Both the position numbers and the translations under genes were made by a program. Below are positions 6,844 to 17,441 of a stretch of DNA of 64,000 nt, piece by piece (position 1 is the stretch's first letter; each line of letters begins with the position of its first letter). Below the pieces are notes generated by a model. The model was not told where the DNA came from. It saw only the letters and a program-made list of their open reading frames with translations, and did no database searches. The stretch is from assembly GCF_000235605.1 (NCBI RefSeq), contig NC_016584.1:4961151-5025150 (forward strand). Reading direction: 5' to 3'. The DNA is from Desulfosporosinus orientis DSM 765. GTDB taxonomy: Bacteria > Bacillota > Desulfitobacteriia > Desulfitobacteriales > Desulfitobacteriaceae.

Positions 6844-8340
6844 CTACAAACCCTTCTCCAGCCCAAAATGCCGCAATATCTCAGGATACAAATCAATAAT
6901 CCGCGGCTGGGCTAAGTTAAAAGGCATTCCGGTAACAATCATCGGCACAGTGGAATCTTCCTCTTCAAGAGAGCCATGGCTGCCTCCCCCGGGGTGAATC
7001 GGTGCTCCTGCGGCATAATACTCATACCCAAAAGCAGCGGAAACTACAACTCGCCTGCCGCTGCGGGCTTCAAGGGCTGATATCAAGCGATTGAAAGCAT
7101 CGGGAAACTTGCCGAACTCGATGCTCTCTTCTCCTGTGACCCGGGCATCGACGACACTTAAATCTCCCTCAACAGACCAGGTTTGACCATAAACATCACA
7201 ATATGGACCTATCCGGGAAACCAGCAGTTGTTTCTCGGTCCCGCCCTGAACAATGCTATACCTATTCTCCGCGACCTGCCAAGCGATCTGAGCGTTGCGG
7301 GGATCTTTAGCCAAAATACCCACAACTTCCGGTAAAATTTCCTCTTCTCGCTGCAAAAGATAAATAAACGCCATCCTCTCATTGGGACAAATGGCAATCT
7401 CCGGTTGATGATGGTCCTCTCTGGCTTGTTCCGTAAATTTGATTCTTCTAAAAGGTTTTAGGGCTCGATCTAAATTAATCAGATACTCTCTGCCTAGTCC
7501 TACCGTTGATTGAGCATGATCTCCTGTAACAATAATGACATTTTCCGCCAAAGCTTTTTCCCACGAGCCAAACTCATCTAAAACGGAAGCTACTTGTTGG
7601 TCTGCATGTTCAATGGAAAAACTTGAACGTAAAGGTCCATGCTGATGTGAATACTTATCATTATCCGGAAAATATACAACCATAAAATCCGGCTGCTGTC
7701 CTTCCCGAACCAGTTGAGCTGCAATTCTCCCGGAAAAAGAATCATTGAAACCAAAGCGATGCCAAGGGCCTCTGGGATAAGCTGTCAGCTTTCCTGAAAA
7801 GGGAGGATGGATAAGCTGCCCCAAGGTTAAATGCTTTGGCCCGGATACTGTTTCACGGTGTAGCCGAAACCCTGTACCTAAAGCCAAAGAAACAGGCACG
7901 TTTGCCTGGCTTTGATTCGTCCCTCGATGCATGAAAAAATTAATATTACCGGTACTGTATCCCCCTGCTTCCAGTACTTCATATAAGGTCTGAGTCTCTT
8001 TACTGAGATGCTCTTCATTCAGTCTGAGCAACAGGTTGCGCAGGACTTTCTCCAGGCCTATTTTTAAAACACTTTGCCAGGTTGCTCCATAATCTACAAT
8101 CTTGCCAATCTCCTCATTATACCAAATGAAGCCGGGAACCCGGTGCTGATCCGGCCAGGTTCCAGTGATCATAGAGCTCATGGCCACGGGAGTCATGGTT
8201 GGAAATGAAGAGATAACACGATCAATGTAAGTTCCGTACTTAAGCAAAAAACGAAAAGCGGGAGCATTCCCTTCCGAAAGAATCCTCCCCAGCACAGCGG
8301 GATGAAGGGAGTCTACCACAAATAAGATTACCTTTTTCAT
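6844..8340 (-). CDS. Alkaline phosphatase superfamily, type I phosphodiesterase
   Basis: The protein shows the metal-site layout of the nucleotide pyrophosphatase/phosphodiesterase group: FVVDSLHP near the N-terminus (first Asp), SFPTMTPVAMSSMITGTWP (nucleophile Thr), DNDKYSHQHGP, VTGDHAQS and GGSHGSLEEEDSTVPMIVTG (late His/Asp ligands). By family knowledge it hydrolyses phosphodiester or phosphomonoester bonds with two zinc ions; the substrate is unknown. No signal peptide is evident, so a cytoplasmic location is likely. I start at ATG 8340, where AAGGGAG precedes it; the frame is open 17 codons further without a ribosome-binding site. It is monocistronic. Confidence 0.8.
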   Translation of the reverse strand: MKKVILFVVDSLHPAVLGRILSEGNAPAFRFLLKYGTYIDRVISSFPTMTPVAMSSMITGTWPDQHRVPGFIWYNEEIGKIVDYGATWQSVLKIGLEKVLRNLLLRLNEEHLSKETQTLYEVLEAGGYSTGNINFFMHRGTNQSQANVPVSLALGTGFRLHRETVSGPKHLTLGQLIHPPFSGKLTAYPRGPWHRFGFNDSFSGRIAAQLVREGQQPDFMVVYFPDNDKYSHQHGPLRSSFSIEHADQQVASVLDEFGSWEKALAENVIIVTGDHAQSTVGLGREYLINLDRALKPFRRIKFTEQAREDHHQPEIAICPNERMAFIYLLQREEEILPEVVGILAKDPRNAQIAWQVAENRYSIVQGGTEKQLLVSRIGPYCDVYGQTWSVEGDLSVVDARVTGEESIEFGKFPDAFNRLISALEARSGRRVVVSAAFGYEYYAAGAPIHPGGGSHGSLEEEDSTVPMIVTGMPFNLAQPRIIDLYPEILRHFGLEKGL

Positions 8341-8426
8341 GATCGACTCCCTTCCATATTTTATAATAATTAAGTATAACAAATTCATCACGATCTTGTC
8401 ACGACTTATCTGCTAATTCGTAGCGA

Positions 8427-8482
8427 ACAGAGGGGACGGTTCTTCTGTCTGGTTAACCAGACAAGGGAACCGTCCCCTCTGT
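8427..8482. repeat. REP-like nested palindrome
   Basis: ACAGAGGGGACGGTTC (8427-8442) is perfectly inverted at 8467-8482. Nested inside is a second perfect 18-bp palindrome, TGTCTGGTTAACCAGACA (8446-8463). The GGGGACGGTTC core recurs as an extragenic repeat in many bacterial genomes, often associated with REP-associated (RAYT) transposases. No such transposase is in this window. It lies just downstream of pyrE and could also act as its terminator. Confidence 0.8.
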
Positions 8483-8487
8483 CTTGG

Positions 8488-9093
8488 TTAGATCTTTCGG
8501 CTGCCTGGTTTAATGGCCGGGATTCCCTGGGCGCAAAGGGGGCAGTCCTGAACTTCAAAAGCTTTAATGTTTAACTGGATGATGGAGCACTGGGGCAATC
8601 CGAAATCAACAGTTCCTCCGGAGCGGTCCACCAGCACTCCGACTCCGACGGCGACAGCTCCAAATTCCTGAACCACATTCAGGACTTCACGAACAGATCC
8701 TCCTGTTGTGATCACATCCTCCACCACCAGAACCCGTTCCTGGGGAGAAATGGCAAAGCCCCTGCGCAGGCGCATGATACCGTTTTCCCGTTCTGTAAAT
8801 AATGCCCTGACTCCTAAGGCCTTAGCCACTTCATGGGCCACCAAAATTCCCCCGGTAGCCGGTCCGATGACGGTTTCAACCCCCATCTCTTTAAATTGAG
8901 AAGCCAGTCCCTCAGCCAATAAGGCTGCCCGCTCCGGGTATTGGAGTACTTGGGCGCACTGCATGTACTGAGCACTGTGTTTTCCGGAGGTTAAGAGAAA
9001 ATGCCCCTCCAGCAGAGCTTTACTTTCTTTAAATACTTCCAGGTACTCTTCAGGCGTAAGGGGCATCTTAGGGGCGTTTGGTATATTAGCCAT
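8488..9093 (-). CDS. pyrE: Orotate phosphoribosyltransferase
   Basis: It converts orotate and PRPP to orotidine 5'-monophosphate, the fifth step of UMP synthesis. The PRPP loop is VLVVEDVITTGGS at about 121-133, with TSGKHSAQYMQ near residue 40 as the orotate-side segment. It is 201 aa, of normal length. The C-terminal tail carries a CPLC pair (C184, C187), which the shorter enterobacterial form lacks. It is the last gene of the pyr operon, 35 bases after pyrF. Confidence 0.96.
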   Translation of the reverse strand: MANIPNAPKMPLTPEEYLEVFKESKALLEGHFLLTSGKHSAQYMQCAQVLQYPERAALLAEGLASQFKEMGVETVIGPATGGILVAHEVAKALGVRALFTERENGIMRLRRGFAISPQERVLVVEDVITTGGSVREVLNVVQEFGAVAVGVGVLVDRSGGTVDFGLPQCSIIQLNIKAFEVQDCPLCAQGIPAIKPGSRKI

Positions 9094-9128
9094 GATTTAT
9101 CCATCTCTCCTTTTATTGCCAAAAATCG

Positions 9129-9839
9129 TTAATCCCAAAGCTGTTCCAGAGCTTGCCGGGGATTCTCCGCACGAGTAATAGGCCGCCCCACGACAAGGTA
9201 GGAACTGCCTGCTGCCAGGGCCGCCTGGGGCGTGAGAACCCTGGCCTGGTCCTGAGCCGCACTCCAGGCCGGACGAATCCCCGGTGTTACAATCAGAAAA
9301 TCCGCCGCTGTGTTTTTGCGAATCTCCCCTGCCTCTTGAGCCGAAGCCACCACTCCGTCCAGCCCTGCTTTTTCTGCAAGTTTTGCCAGTTGGACCACAT
9401 GCTCCTTAAGGTCTCTCTGGACTCCTATCTCTTCCTTAAACTGAATTTCTGACATACTGGTGAGGACGGTAACACCGATGACTTTAGGAGTGGTTCCAAG
9501 TTTACTACCTTCTTCCCGCACTGCAGCGGCGGCTCTGGCCATCATCTCATACCCGCCGCTGCAGTGAACATTGATAATATCCGCGCCCCCTTGTACAAAT
9601 CCACGTATCGCCCGTTCCACCGTCGTAGGAATGTCGTGGAGTTTCAAATCTAAAAAAACAGGAAAGCCTAAAGCCTTTAATTCCTGGATAATCTGCGGCC
9701 CGGCGTAGGCGTACAACTCTAATCCTACCTTCAGCCAACAGCCGCTCCCGCGCAGAGCCTCTCCTAAGGCTAAAGCCTCCTCTCGCCCGGGAACATCCAA
9801 GGCTACCATAACACGCTGATTATTGACTGTGACAGCCAA
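9129..9839 (-). CDS. pyrF: Orotidine 5'-phosphate decarboxylase
   Basis: It decarboxylates OMP to UMP, the last step of the pathway. The catalytic residues are visible: D15 in VALDVP, K37 in WLKVGLELY, and D64, K66 and D69 in FLDLKLHDIP. The phosphate-binding end motif is VVGRPITRAENPRQA. At 236 aa it is a standard class I enzyme. It lies between pyrD and pyrE in the pathway operon. Confidence 0.96.
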   Translation of the reverse strand: MAVTVNNQRVMVALDVPGREEALALGEALRGSGCWLKVGLELYAYAGPQIIQELKALGFPVFLDLKLHDIPTTVERAIRGFVQGGADIINVHCSGGYEMMARAAAAVREEGSKLGTTPKVIGVTVLTSMSEIQFKEEIGVQRDLKEHVVQLAKLAEKAGLDGVVASAQEAGEIRKNTAADFLIVTPGIRPAWSAAQDQARVLTPQAALAAGSSYLVVGRPITRAENPRQALEQLWD

Positions 9840-9903
9840 AGCTTACCCCTCCTATCCATGGTCCGTTGACCTGCCCTTTGTATTTGCCTGCCTATACTTT
9901 GAA

Positions 9904-10821
9904 TTATGAATGAGCCAATCCTACTAAATCACCCACCGACGCAACTCCTCGCTGCCGGCAATAATCTGTGATTCCCCGCAGGATTTCCAGAGGTGCCTGA
10001 GGATTAACAAAATTCCCGGTACCAATACTGACAGCCGTTGCTCCTGCCAGCAGAAACTCTACGGCATCCTGCCAGGTAACAATCCCACCCATACCGATGA
10101 TAGGCAAATCCACGGCGGCAAAGACTTGCCAAACCATGCGCAGTGCAACTGGCTTGATAGCCGGTCCGGATAGCCCGCCAAAGGTGTTGGCTAAAACCGG
10201 GCGCTGTTGGTGAATATCGATCTGCATTCCCAACAAAGTGTTGATCAGAGATAAGACATCTGCTCCCCCCCGCTGAGCCGCTCGGGCCATTGCCACGATA
10301 TCCGTAACGTTGGGAGAGAGCTTAGCGATGACCGGCAGGTCCGTGGCTGCCTTCACTGCTGAGATCACCTCTTCCGCGCTCCCTGGATCTGTTCCGAAAT
10401 GCATTCCTCCGTGTTTGACATTGGGACAGGAAATATTGACTTCCAGAGCAGCTAATCCGGAATCTTTTTGCAAAGCCTGGGCCAGCTGAACATAATCTTC
10501 CAGGGAAAAGCCGGAAATATTAGCGATAACCTCCGTAGGCAATTGCCGGACCTTGGGCAGGTAGGTTTTAAGGAACTCCTCCAGCCCCGGATTTTCCAAA
10601 CCCACAGAGTTTAAGAGACCGGCGGGAGTTTCAGCTAAGCGGGGAACCGGATTCCCTAGACGAGGCAGCGGCGTGATTCCCTTTAAGGTGATTCCCCCTA
10701 AACTGTCCACCGGACAGTAGGGAGCATACTCTTCCCCAAAGCCATAGGTCCCTGAACAAGTGACAATGGGATTTCTCAAGGTTATACCTGCCAGCTGGGT
10801 GGTTAAATCAACAGGATTCAT
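9904..10821 (-). CDS. pyrD: Dihydroorotate dehydrogenase, type 1B catalytic subunit
   Basis: It oxidises dihydroorotate to orotate on FMN. The class 1 catalytic cysteine is C132 in [12 protein letters not shown], and the FMN phosphate site is at [12 protein letters not shown] and [11 protein letters not shown]. The class 1B form passes electrons to NAD+ through PyrK, which is encoded just upstream and overlaps it by 14 bases. At 305 aa it is soluble and has no membrane anchor, unlike the quinone-linked class 2 enzyme. Confidence 0.96.
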   Translation of the reverse strand: MNPVDLTTQLAGITLRNPIVTCSGTYGFGEEYAPYCPVDSLGGITLKGITPLPRLGNPVPRLAETPAGLLNSVGLENPGLEEFLKTYLPKVRQLPTEVIANISGFSLEDYVQLAQALQKDSGLAALEVNISCPNVKHGGMHFGTDPGSAEEVISAVKAATDLPVIAKLSPNVTDIVAMARAAQRGGADVLSLINTLLGMQIDIHQQRPVLANTFGGLSGPAIKPVALRMVWQVFAAVDLPIIGMGGIVTWQDAVEFLLAGATAVSIGTGNFVNPQAPLEILRGITDYCRQRGVASVGDLVGLAHS

Positions 10822-11635
10822 CCCAGACCACCTCCTTGCCCTGAAACACCGGTCCGTCCTGACAGACTTTCTTATGGACCTTAGCCCCCGTCTCGTCGAT
10901 TAAAGCCACGGCGCAGCCTAAACAAGCTCCCACAGCGCAGCCCATTCGTTCTTCCAAAGAAACCTGAACCGGTACTTGCCGAGCCAGACACAATTCCGTG
11001 ACGGCCTGCATCATCTTCTTAGGACCACAGGTGGCCGCACTGATAATATTCCCTCTTATCTCCTGCTTCTCAAGCAGGTTCCCCACAGGTTCCGTCACCA
11101 GACCTTTATGTCCCAGGCTTCCATCCAGGGTACTGAGCTCAATGGGGATTCCCAAGGCCTGCCAGGAAGTGAGACCGGCACTCTCTAAGAAAGGCCGGTT
11201 CTCTGCTCCCCAAAACAAACGCACCTGCAATCCTTGGGCCATTGCTTTTTGAGCTAAGGGATAGAGGGGAAAGATTCCGATTCCTCCGGCGATGAGCCAT
11301 AATTCTCCTTCCGCAGGCAAAGAAAACCCGCAACCTAAGGGACCCATCATACTTAACCTGTCCCCCACCTGAGCTCGGGCCAGAATCTCTGTGCCCCGGC
11401 CCTGAATCCGATAAAGCAGGGTTATCTCTTCTTTCTCAGAAGAGATCCCGGCTAAGCTGATAGGCCGCCTCAACAAGGGGTCAAAGGAGGGTACAGCGGA
11501 ATCCTTAACTTGAACGGCTGTAAATTGCCCTGCTTCAGCCTTGCTGGCTATAGGGCTTTTCAGCACTAATTTCCTCAGTTTTTGCTCCTCATCTCCTAAC
11601 GGTTCATGGAGGATTACTTGTCCTTCCGTAAGCAT
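10808..11635 (-). CDS. pyrK: Dihydroorotate dehydrogenase electron-transfer subunit
   Basis: This FAD and [2Fe-2S] subunit connects PyrD to NAD+. It has the ferredoxin-reductase-type FAD motif RRPIS at 56-60, a nucleotide-binding [13 protein letters not shown] near 118-129, and a C-terminal cluster site C233, C238, C241 and C258 ([11 protein letters not shown]...VCQDGPVF). It is 275 aa, slightly longer than the Bacillus protein. Its 3' end overlaps pyrD, supporting coupled synthesis of the heterotetramer. Confidence 0.95.
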   Translation of the reverse strand: MLTEGQVILHEPLGDEEQKLRKLVLKSPIASKAEAGQFTAVQVKDSAVPSFDPLLRRPISLAGISSEKEEITLLYRIQGRGTEILARAQVGDRLSMMGPLGCGFSLPAEGELWLIAGGIGIFPLYPLAQKAMAQGLQVRLFWGAENRPFLESAGLTSWQALGIPIELSTLDGSLGHKGLVTEPVGNLLEKQEIRGNIISAATCGPKKMMQAVTELCLARQVPVQVSLEERMGCAVGACLGCAVALIDETGAKVHKKVCQDGPVFQGKEVVWDESC

Positions 11636-11726
11636 GGCACCCTCTCCCTCATTTCGTGGTTAGATTTTCGCAGTTCGTAGTTCGACATTATAACTAGATT
11701 CAACATCGTTATTCTCGGCGCATAGC

Positions 11727-14700
11727 TTACAATGGCAGCAGACCCGGAGAAATGCTTTCCAATACCTGGAGCAGCGCTGCAGCGGTATCCAGGCTGGTAA
11801 AGCAGGGAATTCCGTGTTCAACAGCTGCTCTGCGAATAGCAAAGCCATCGCTTTCCTGAATTCGTCCATGAGTTGTAGTATTAATGACATGCTGGATTTG
11901 CTGTTGACGAATACCATCAATAATTTCGTTGGAACCGTCATGGAGCTTAGCTATGGATTGGACTCTTAGTCCTTCCTTACGCAGGTAGCGAGCGGTCCCT
12001 TCTGTAGCCAGGATGCGGAAGCCCAGTTCGGCAAAACGCCGGGCCAGAGCCGCTCCTTCCGCCTTATCCCGATCGGCCAGGGTTACTAAAACAGAGCCGT
12101 AGGTGGTGAAGGACATCCCGGCACCCAGCAAAGCCTTATAAAGGGCTTTCTCATAAGTTCTGTCCATACCCATAACTTCACCTGTGGATTTCATTTCCGG
12201 CCCTAATGAGGGTTCAACCCGCTGCAGCTTAGAGAAGGAAAACACCGGTGCTTTGACGGCAACCCGATCGGAAACAGGCCAAAGCCCGCGGGGGATTCCT
12301 ATCTCTTCCCATTTCCGGCCTAAGATCACTTGGGTTGCCCAATCAACAATGGGAACCCCGGTAATTTTGCTGAGAAACGGTACTGTCCGGCTGGACCGAG
12401 GGTTAACCTCCAACACATATAACTCTTCCTGATAAATGACATATTGGATGTTCAATAATCCTTTAATATCTAAAGACCGGGCCAAGGACTCCGTTAAAGC
12501 AATGATGCGTTCCTGCATAGAGGAATCTAAGGTTTGGGGAGGATAGACGGCGATAGAATCTCCGGAGTGGACACCTGCCCGTTCTAAATGTTCCATAATT
12601 CCGGGGATAAAGACGTTCTCTCCATCGGAGATGGCGTCAACTTCCACCTCTTTGCCCAGGAGATACTGATCCATCCAGATTTCTTGATCCGAGGAAGCCG
12701 AAAGGGCACGTTTGCTGACAACCTCCAACTCCTTTTCCCCATAAACAATGTCCATGGCCCGCCCTCCCAATACGTAAGAAGGACGCACCACCAAGGGGAA
12801 GCCAATTTCCCGGGAGACTTGCCGGACCTGCTCCATATTAGTTGCTCCGCCTCCCCGGGGCCGTTTGGCGCTTAGTTCCTGGAGTACACGGTCAAAGGTT
12901 CCCCTCTCCTCCGCCCGGTCAATATTTTCCACGGTGGTTCCCAGAATCCGGTAGCCACGCCGAGCCAAACCGCTGGCCAAACCGATGGCGGTCTGCCCTC
13001 CGAATTGGACGACCACTCCGTCAGGCTGTTCCTTATCTAGAATCGCCGAGACATCCTCTAAGGTTAAGGGCTCAAAGTATAAGCGATCGGCGGTGTCAAA
13101 GTCCGTAGAAACCGTCTCAGGATTGTTATTAATAATAATACTTTCATAGCCTGCTTTGCGCAAAGCCAGGACAGCATGGACGGAGCAATAGTCAAATTCT
13201 ATACCTTGCCCGATGCGGATGGAACCGGAACCCAATACCACCACTTTAGGCCCTCTATGAACTTCCCCCTCATCCTCTACATCATAACTGGAATAGAAGT
13301 AAGGAGTTGTGGCTTCAAACTCCCCGGCACAGGTATCCACCATTTTGAAAACCGGGTAAATGCCTTGCTCTCCTCGATACCGGTAAACCTCATCCTCACT
13401 GCTCTTCCAGAGAAAAGCAATCTCCTGATCAGAGAATCCCAAGCGTTTGGCGCGCAGCAAGGCCTGCATATTCCAGGGAGCTCCTGCCAAAACCTCCGTC
13501 TCATCTACCAGTTTTTCGAGAATCTGCAAATAATAGCGATTCCAGCCCGTTGTTTGAACCAGCCAGTCCACCGTCCTGCCCCGTCTTAAGCACTCGGCAA
13601 AAACGAAGAGCTGGCGGTCATCCGGCTCCCGGCAGGCCGTCTCAAGTTCTGCATCGGATAATTCCTCAAGTTCCGGCAAACGTACTCCATAGACTTTTAT
13701 GTCCAGGGAGCGAATCGCTTTCAAGAGGGCGGTTTCCAGGTTGCGTCCGATTCCCATGACTTCTCCCGTTGCTTTCATCCGAGTGCCTAAATGGCGATCA
13801 GCATCCGTAAACTTATCAAAGGGCCAGCGGGGGAATTTAACCACAACATAATCCAAAGCCGGTTCAAAACAAGCCGAAGTCTTGCCCGTTACCGCGTTTT
13901 TCAGCTCTGTGAGAGCATAGCCTAAGGCAATTTTTGCGGCAACCTTGGCAATAGGATAGCCTGTAGCTTTGGAAGCCAAGGCGCTGGAACGGCTTAACCT
14001 GGGGTTTACCTCAATGACCACGTATTCCATTTTGGAGGGATGCAAAGCAAACTGAACATTGCATCCTCCTTCAATGCCTAAACCATTAACAATGTGCAGA
14101 GAAGCACTGCGCAGGATTTGGACTTCCCGGTCCGTTAATGTCTGGCAAGGCGCCACCACAATGCTGTCCCCCGTATGTACCCCTACAGGGTCCATGTTTT
14201 CCATATGACAAATAGTAATGCAGTTGCCTGCACTGTCCCTTAAAACCTCAAATTCCACTTCCTTCCATCCGGCCACACTTCTCTCCACTAAGATCTGATC
14301 AATTAGACTGGCCTGCAAGCCGCTTTTAGCAATCTCCTCCAGCTCCGCCGGATTATGAGCGATGCCGCCTCCCGTACCGCCTAAGGTAAAGGCTGGACGT
14401 ACAATGAGAGGGTATCCCGTTTCACCGGCAAATATGAGAGCGTCTTCAACTAAAGAGACAATTTTACTCTCGGGAATAGGCTCCCCCAGCTCTTTCATCA
14501 AGGCCCGAAAACTTTCCCGATCTTCAGCCTGATCAATGCTCTGCAGGGAAGTTCCCATTAAGGTCACTTCACAGCGTTCCAAAACCCCTCGTTTGGCCAG
14601 CTGATAAGCCAGGTTCAGGCCTGTCTGCCCGCCCATGGTGGGTATCAGCCCATCCGGCCTCTCCCGTTCAATAATCCGTTCCACGGATTCCACAGTCAAA

Positions 14701-14900
14701 GGCTCTATATAAACCCGGTCCGCCGTTTCCCGGTCTGTCATAATAGTGGCAGGGTTGGAATTAATGAGAATGACCTCCACCCCTTCTTCCCGCAAGGCAC
14801 GGCAGGCCTGAGTGCCCGCGTAGTCAAACTCGGCAGCTTGCCCAATCACGATGGGGCCGGATCCAATGACCAGAACTTTTTTCCATTCTTGCTTGGGCAT
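11727..14900 (-). CDS. carB: Carbamoyl-phosphate synthase large subunit
   Basis: It makes carbamoyl phosphate from bicarbonate, ammonia delivered by CarA, and two ATP. The 1057-aa chain shows two homologous ATP-grasp halves. The first starts with [23 protein letters not shown] and the second with [23 protein letters not shown] around residue 555. A C-terminal MGS-like regulatory domain covers the last ~130 residues ([20 protein letters not shown]). It directly follows carA with a 2-base gap. The pyr-operon position suggests it is the pyrimidine-specific copy (pyrAB). Confidence 0.97.
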   Translation of the reverse strand: MPKQEWKKVLVIGSGPIVIGQAAEFDYAGTQACRALREEGVEVILINSNPATIMTDRETADRVYIEPLTVESVERIIERERPDGLIPTMGGQTGLNLAYQLAKRGVLERCEVTLMGTSLQSIDQAEDRESFRALMKELGEPIPESKIVSLVEDALIFAGETGYPLIVRPAFTLGGTGGGIAHNPAELEEIAKSGLQASLIDQILVERSVAGWKEVEFEVLRDSAGNCITICHMENMDPVGVHTGDSIVVAPCQTLTDREVQILRSASLHIVNGLGIEGGCNVQFALHPSKMEYVVIEVNPRLSRSSALASKATGYPIAKVAAKIALGYALTELKNAVTGKTSACFEPALDYVVVKFPRWPFDKFTDADRHLGTRMKATGEVMGIGRNLETALLKAIRSLDIKVYGVRLPELEELSDAELETACREPDDRQLFVFAECLRRGRTVDWLVQTTGWNRYYLQILEKLVDETEVLAGAPWNMQALLRAKRLGFSDQEIAFLWKSSEDEVYRYRGEQGIYPVFKMVDTCAGEFEATTPYFYSSYDVEDEGEVHRGPKVVVLGSGSIRIGQGIEFDYCSVHAVLALRKAGYESIIINNNPETVSTDFDTADRLYFEPLTLEDVSAILDKEQPDGVVVQFGGQTAIGLASGLARRGYRILGTTVENIDRAEERGTFDRVLQELSAKRPRGGGATNMEQVRQVSREIGFPLVVRPSYVLGGRAMDIVYGEKELEVVSKRALSASSDQEIWMDQYLLGKEVEVDAISDGENVFIPGIMEHLERAGVHSGDSIAVYPPQTLDSSMQERIIALTESLARSLDIKGLLNIQYVIYQEELYVLEVNPRSSRTVPFLSKITGVPIVDWATQVILGRKWEEIGIPRGLWPVSDRVAVKAPVFSFSKLQRVEPSLGPEMKSTGEVMGMDRTYEKALYKALLGAGMSFTTYGSVLVTLADRDKAEGAALARRFAELGFRILATEGTARYLRKEGLRVQSIAKLHDGSNEIIDGIRQQQIQHVINTTTHGRIQESDGFAIRRAAVEHGIPCFTSLDTAAALLQVLESISPGLLPL

Positions 14901-14902
14901 GC

Positions 14903-16003
14903 TTATTCCCTCCCCTTTTGTGATGAAGTATCTAAGACCATGGCTTTGAAGCGCTGGAAGATTTCAGCATTTTCCTCTGGTCCCGGAGCACCTTCCGGAT
15001 GAAATTGAACGGAAAGAATAGGATAGATTTGATGCTCCATTCCTTCTACTGTTCCATCATTGAGATTTTTTAAGGTTACTTCAAAACCTGAACCTGCTAA
15101 GGATGCTTCTTCTACGGCATAACCATGGTTTTGCGAGGTCATCGTAGCCTTTCCGGAACGAATATCTATCACTGGATGATTTCCGCCCCGATGCCCATAA
15201 GGCAGCTTATAAGTTCTTCCCCCTGCTGCCAGGGCTAAAAGCTGATGCCCTAAACAGATTCCTAAAACCGGCAGCTTATTATACAGCTCCCGTACTGTCC
15301 CTACTCCTTCCGGCAGTTCCTCAGGATCTCCCGGACCATTGCTCACAACCAAGCCTCTGGGCCGCTGTCTGAGAATTTCTTCCGCAGAAGACCTGGCCGG
15401 GAAGACCATAATCCGAAAACCTTGTTTTTGCAGGCTGCGAATAATATTGCGTTTAACTCCGAAATCCAATACCGCAATTAAGGGACCGGATCCGGGAATT
15501 TCGTAGACTTCTTTGACAGTAGACCGGTACACCCAATGTTCGCTGTTAGTCACGCATCTCTTCTCAGGGTTGGCCCAGTACTCCTGCCCGGCCTCCTTGG
15601 TTTTGACCAGTACCCCGGGCAAGGTCCCAAATTGCCGCAAATATCTCGTCAAAGCCCTTGTATCAGCACCCTTTAACCCCCGCACACCATGCTGAAGGCA
15701 GTAATCTTCCAGAGATCCCTCACAGTGCAGACTGCCCTCGCCCTGAGAAAGCTCCCTGACAATCAGACCCTGCAAGCGAGTTTTAGCTGCTTCATTTTCC
15801 TCGTGATGCCAGCCATAGTTGCCAATCAGAGGCTGAGTAAGTACCAGTATTTGCCCGGCATAGGACAAATCGGTGACCATTTCTTGATAACCGCTCATGG
15901 ACGTATTGAAGACAACCTCCTGTTCTTCAACCCGGTCAGAGCTCCACTCTCCAAACTCTTCTCCCTCAAAGACTTTCCCATCTTTAAAAACAAGATAAGC
16001 CAC
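14903..16003 (-). CDS. carA: Carbamoyl-phosphate synthase small subunit
   Basis: It is the glutamine amidotransferase subunit that feeds ammonia to CarB. The nucleophile Cys lies in [13 protein letters not shown], and the class I GATase His/Glu pair is in [14 protein letters not shown]. The N-terminal CPSase domain begins [18 protein letters not shown] place the start at GTG 16003 because this matches the family N-terminus and GGGGAG lies ~9 bases upstream. The frame stays open to ATG 16081, but those 26 residues fit no homologue I know and have no ribosome-binding site. Confidence 0.95.
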   Translation of the reverse strand: MAYLVFKDGKVFEGEEFGEWSSDRVEEQEVVFNTSMSGYQEMVTDLSYAGQILVLTQPLIGNYGWHHEENEAAKTRLQGLIVRELSQGEGSLHCEGSLEDYCLQHGVRGLKGADTRALTRYLRQFGTLPGVLVKTKEAGQEYWANPEKRCVTNSEHWVYRSTVKEVYEIPGSGPLIAVLDFGVKRNIIRSLQKQGFRIMVFPARSSAEEILRQRPRGLVVSNGPGDPEELPEGVGTVRELYNKLPVLGICLGHQLLALAAGGRTYKLPYGHRGGNHPVIDIRSGKATMTSQNHGYAVEEASLAGSGFEVTLKNLNDGTVEGMEHQIYPILSVQFHPEGAPGPEENAEIFQRFKAMVLDTSSQKGRE

Positions 16004-16130
16004 CTTCCCACACTCCCCTCTCCCGAAATTCTGCTTTCCATAATCCTTAATTGAATTACACTTATCTGAATGCTTCATCATCTATCTCTAATCTAATGTA
16101 TTCTTTTTCCAATGTTTCTAAGAAACCCTT

Positions 16131-17441
16131 CTAAATAACGGTTCGGTCCCTCTGAACAAGCCGCCCCTCAACCCAAACCATGACAGGAAATCCTTCCATG
16201 GTCTTGCCCAGAAACGGTGTATTGCGCGCTTTGGAAGCCAGCTTGGCGGGCTCAATCACTTCCGAAAAATCCGGATCAAAGAGCACCATATCTGCCACTG
16301 CTCCAGGTTTCAGAGTTCCTCCCTGCTGTCCAAATCTCCTGGCTGGAGATAAGCTCCAAGCTTCAATCACTCGATCTAAGGAGAGTCTCCCCGGAAGAAC
16401 CAAATACTGCCACACCGCACTTAAAGCTGTCTCCAGAGCGTTTATCCCAAAAGGAGCCTCAGCAAAAGGACGGGCTTTTTCCGCCTGAGTGTGGGGGGCA
16501 TGATCCGTGGCAATCATATCGATGATTCCATCACGAAGTCCCTCAATAAGCGCTTCCCGGTCGGCCTGGGAGCCGAGGGGAGGGTTGACTTTAAGAGCCG
16601 TATCAGTAATCCCAATCTCTTCATCGCAGAAGATCAAGTGGTGAGGGTTGACTTCTGCCGTGACATCCACCCCCTTGGCTTTAGCCCTGCGAATCAACTC
16701 CACACTTTCAGCCGAAGAAATATGAGCCAGATGCAGCTTGCCGCCGGTTTCTTCCGCCAAGATCAAATCCCTGGCTACAATCACACTTTCGGCGCTGGCG
16801 GGAATTCCCTTCAGTCCCATCCTGCCTGAAGCGACACCCCGGCGCATGAGACCTTCTCCGGCCAGATTTTTATCCTCGCAATGACTGATAATAGGGAATC
16901 CGGTTATTTTGGCATATTCTAAGGCCAGCCGCATCACTTCTGCATTTTGAATATTCTTGCCGTCATCAGAAAAAGCTGCCGCTCCCCCTGCTTTCATATC
17001 CGCCATCTCAACCAGTTCACTGCCCTGCATACCCTTGGTCACTGTACCGATAGGCAGAATATGAGCATAGCCGGCGCGTTCACCCTGCCTGCGTACGAAC
17101 TCAACCAAAGCTCGGTTGTCAATGGGGGGCAGGGTATTAGCCATGGCTAAAATTGTAGTGAATCCTCCCCGTACAGCAGCCCTTGACCCGCTGAGAATAT
17201 CCTCTTTATCCTCTTGGCCCGGTTCGCGCAGGTGAGTGTGTACATCGATAAGTCCCGGAAAAGCAAACTTCCCTTTGCCGTCAATCTCTTCCACAGCTTC
17301 ACCCTGGGCTTTTGACAATACTTCTTCTTCGGTCATTGAAGCTGAAACGTCCAACACTATGCCGTCTTTGATAAGCACATGCCGGGGAGCAGATATCTTC
17401 TGACTGGGATCAATAACCCATACATCTTTAAGCCACCACAT
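16131..17441 (-). CDS. pyrC: Dihydroorotase
   Basis: It cyclises carbamoyl aspartate to dihydroorotate. The metal ligands are H68 and H70 in DVHTHLREPGQEDKEDI, further His in ISHCED and LAHISS, and the catalytic Asp in MIATDHAPHT. It is 436 aa, a class I type with an amidohydrolase-composite N- and C-terminus (GGTLKPGAVADMVLFD). Its start overlaps the end of pyrB by 14 bases, so translation is likely coupled. Confidence 0.96.
   Translation of the reverse strand: MWWLKDVWVIDPSQKISAPRHVLIKDGIVLDVSASMTEEEVLSKAQGEAVEEIDGKGKFAFPGLIDVHTHLREPGQEDKEDILSGSRAAVRGGFTTILAMANTLPPIDNRALVEFVRRQGERAGYAHILPIGTVTKGMQGSELVEMADMKAGGAAAFSDDGKNIQNAEVMRLALEYAKITGFPIISHCEDKNLAGEGLMRRGVASGRMGLKGIPASAESVIVARDLILAEETGGKLHLAHISSAESVELIRRAKAKGVDVTAEVNPHHLIFCDEEIGITDTALKVNPPLGSQADREALIEGLRDGIIDMIATDHAPHTQAEKARPFAEAPFGINALETALSAVWQYLVLPGRLSLDRVIEAWSLSPARRFGQQGGTLKPGAVADMVLFDPDFSEVIEPAKLASKARNTPFLGKTMEGFPVMVWVEGRLVQRDRTVI

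Noticed and set aside
11660-11941. Minus-strand frame overlapping the end of carB
   Set aside because: It is in another frame of the conserved MGS-like end of CarB and has no independent support.
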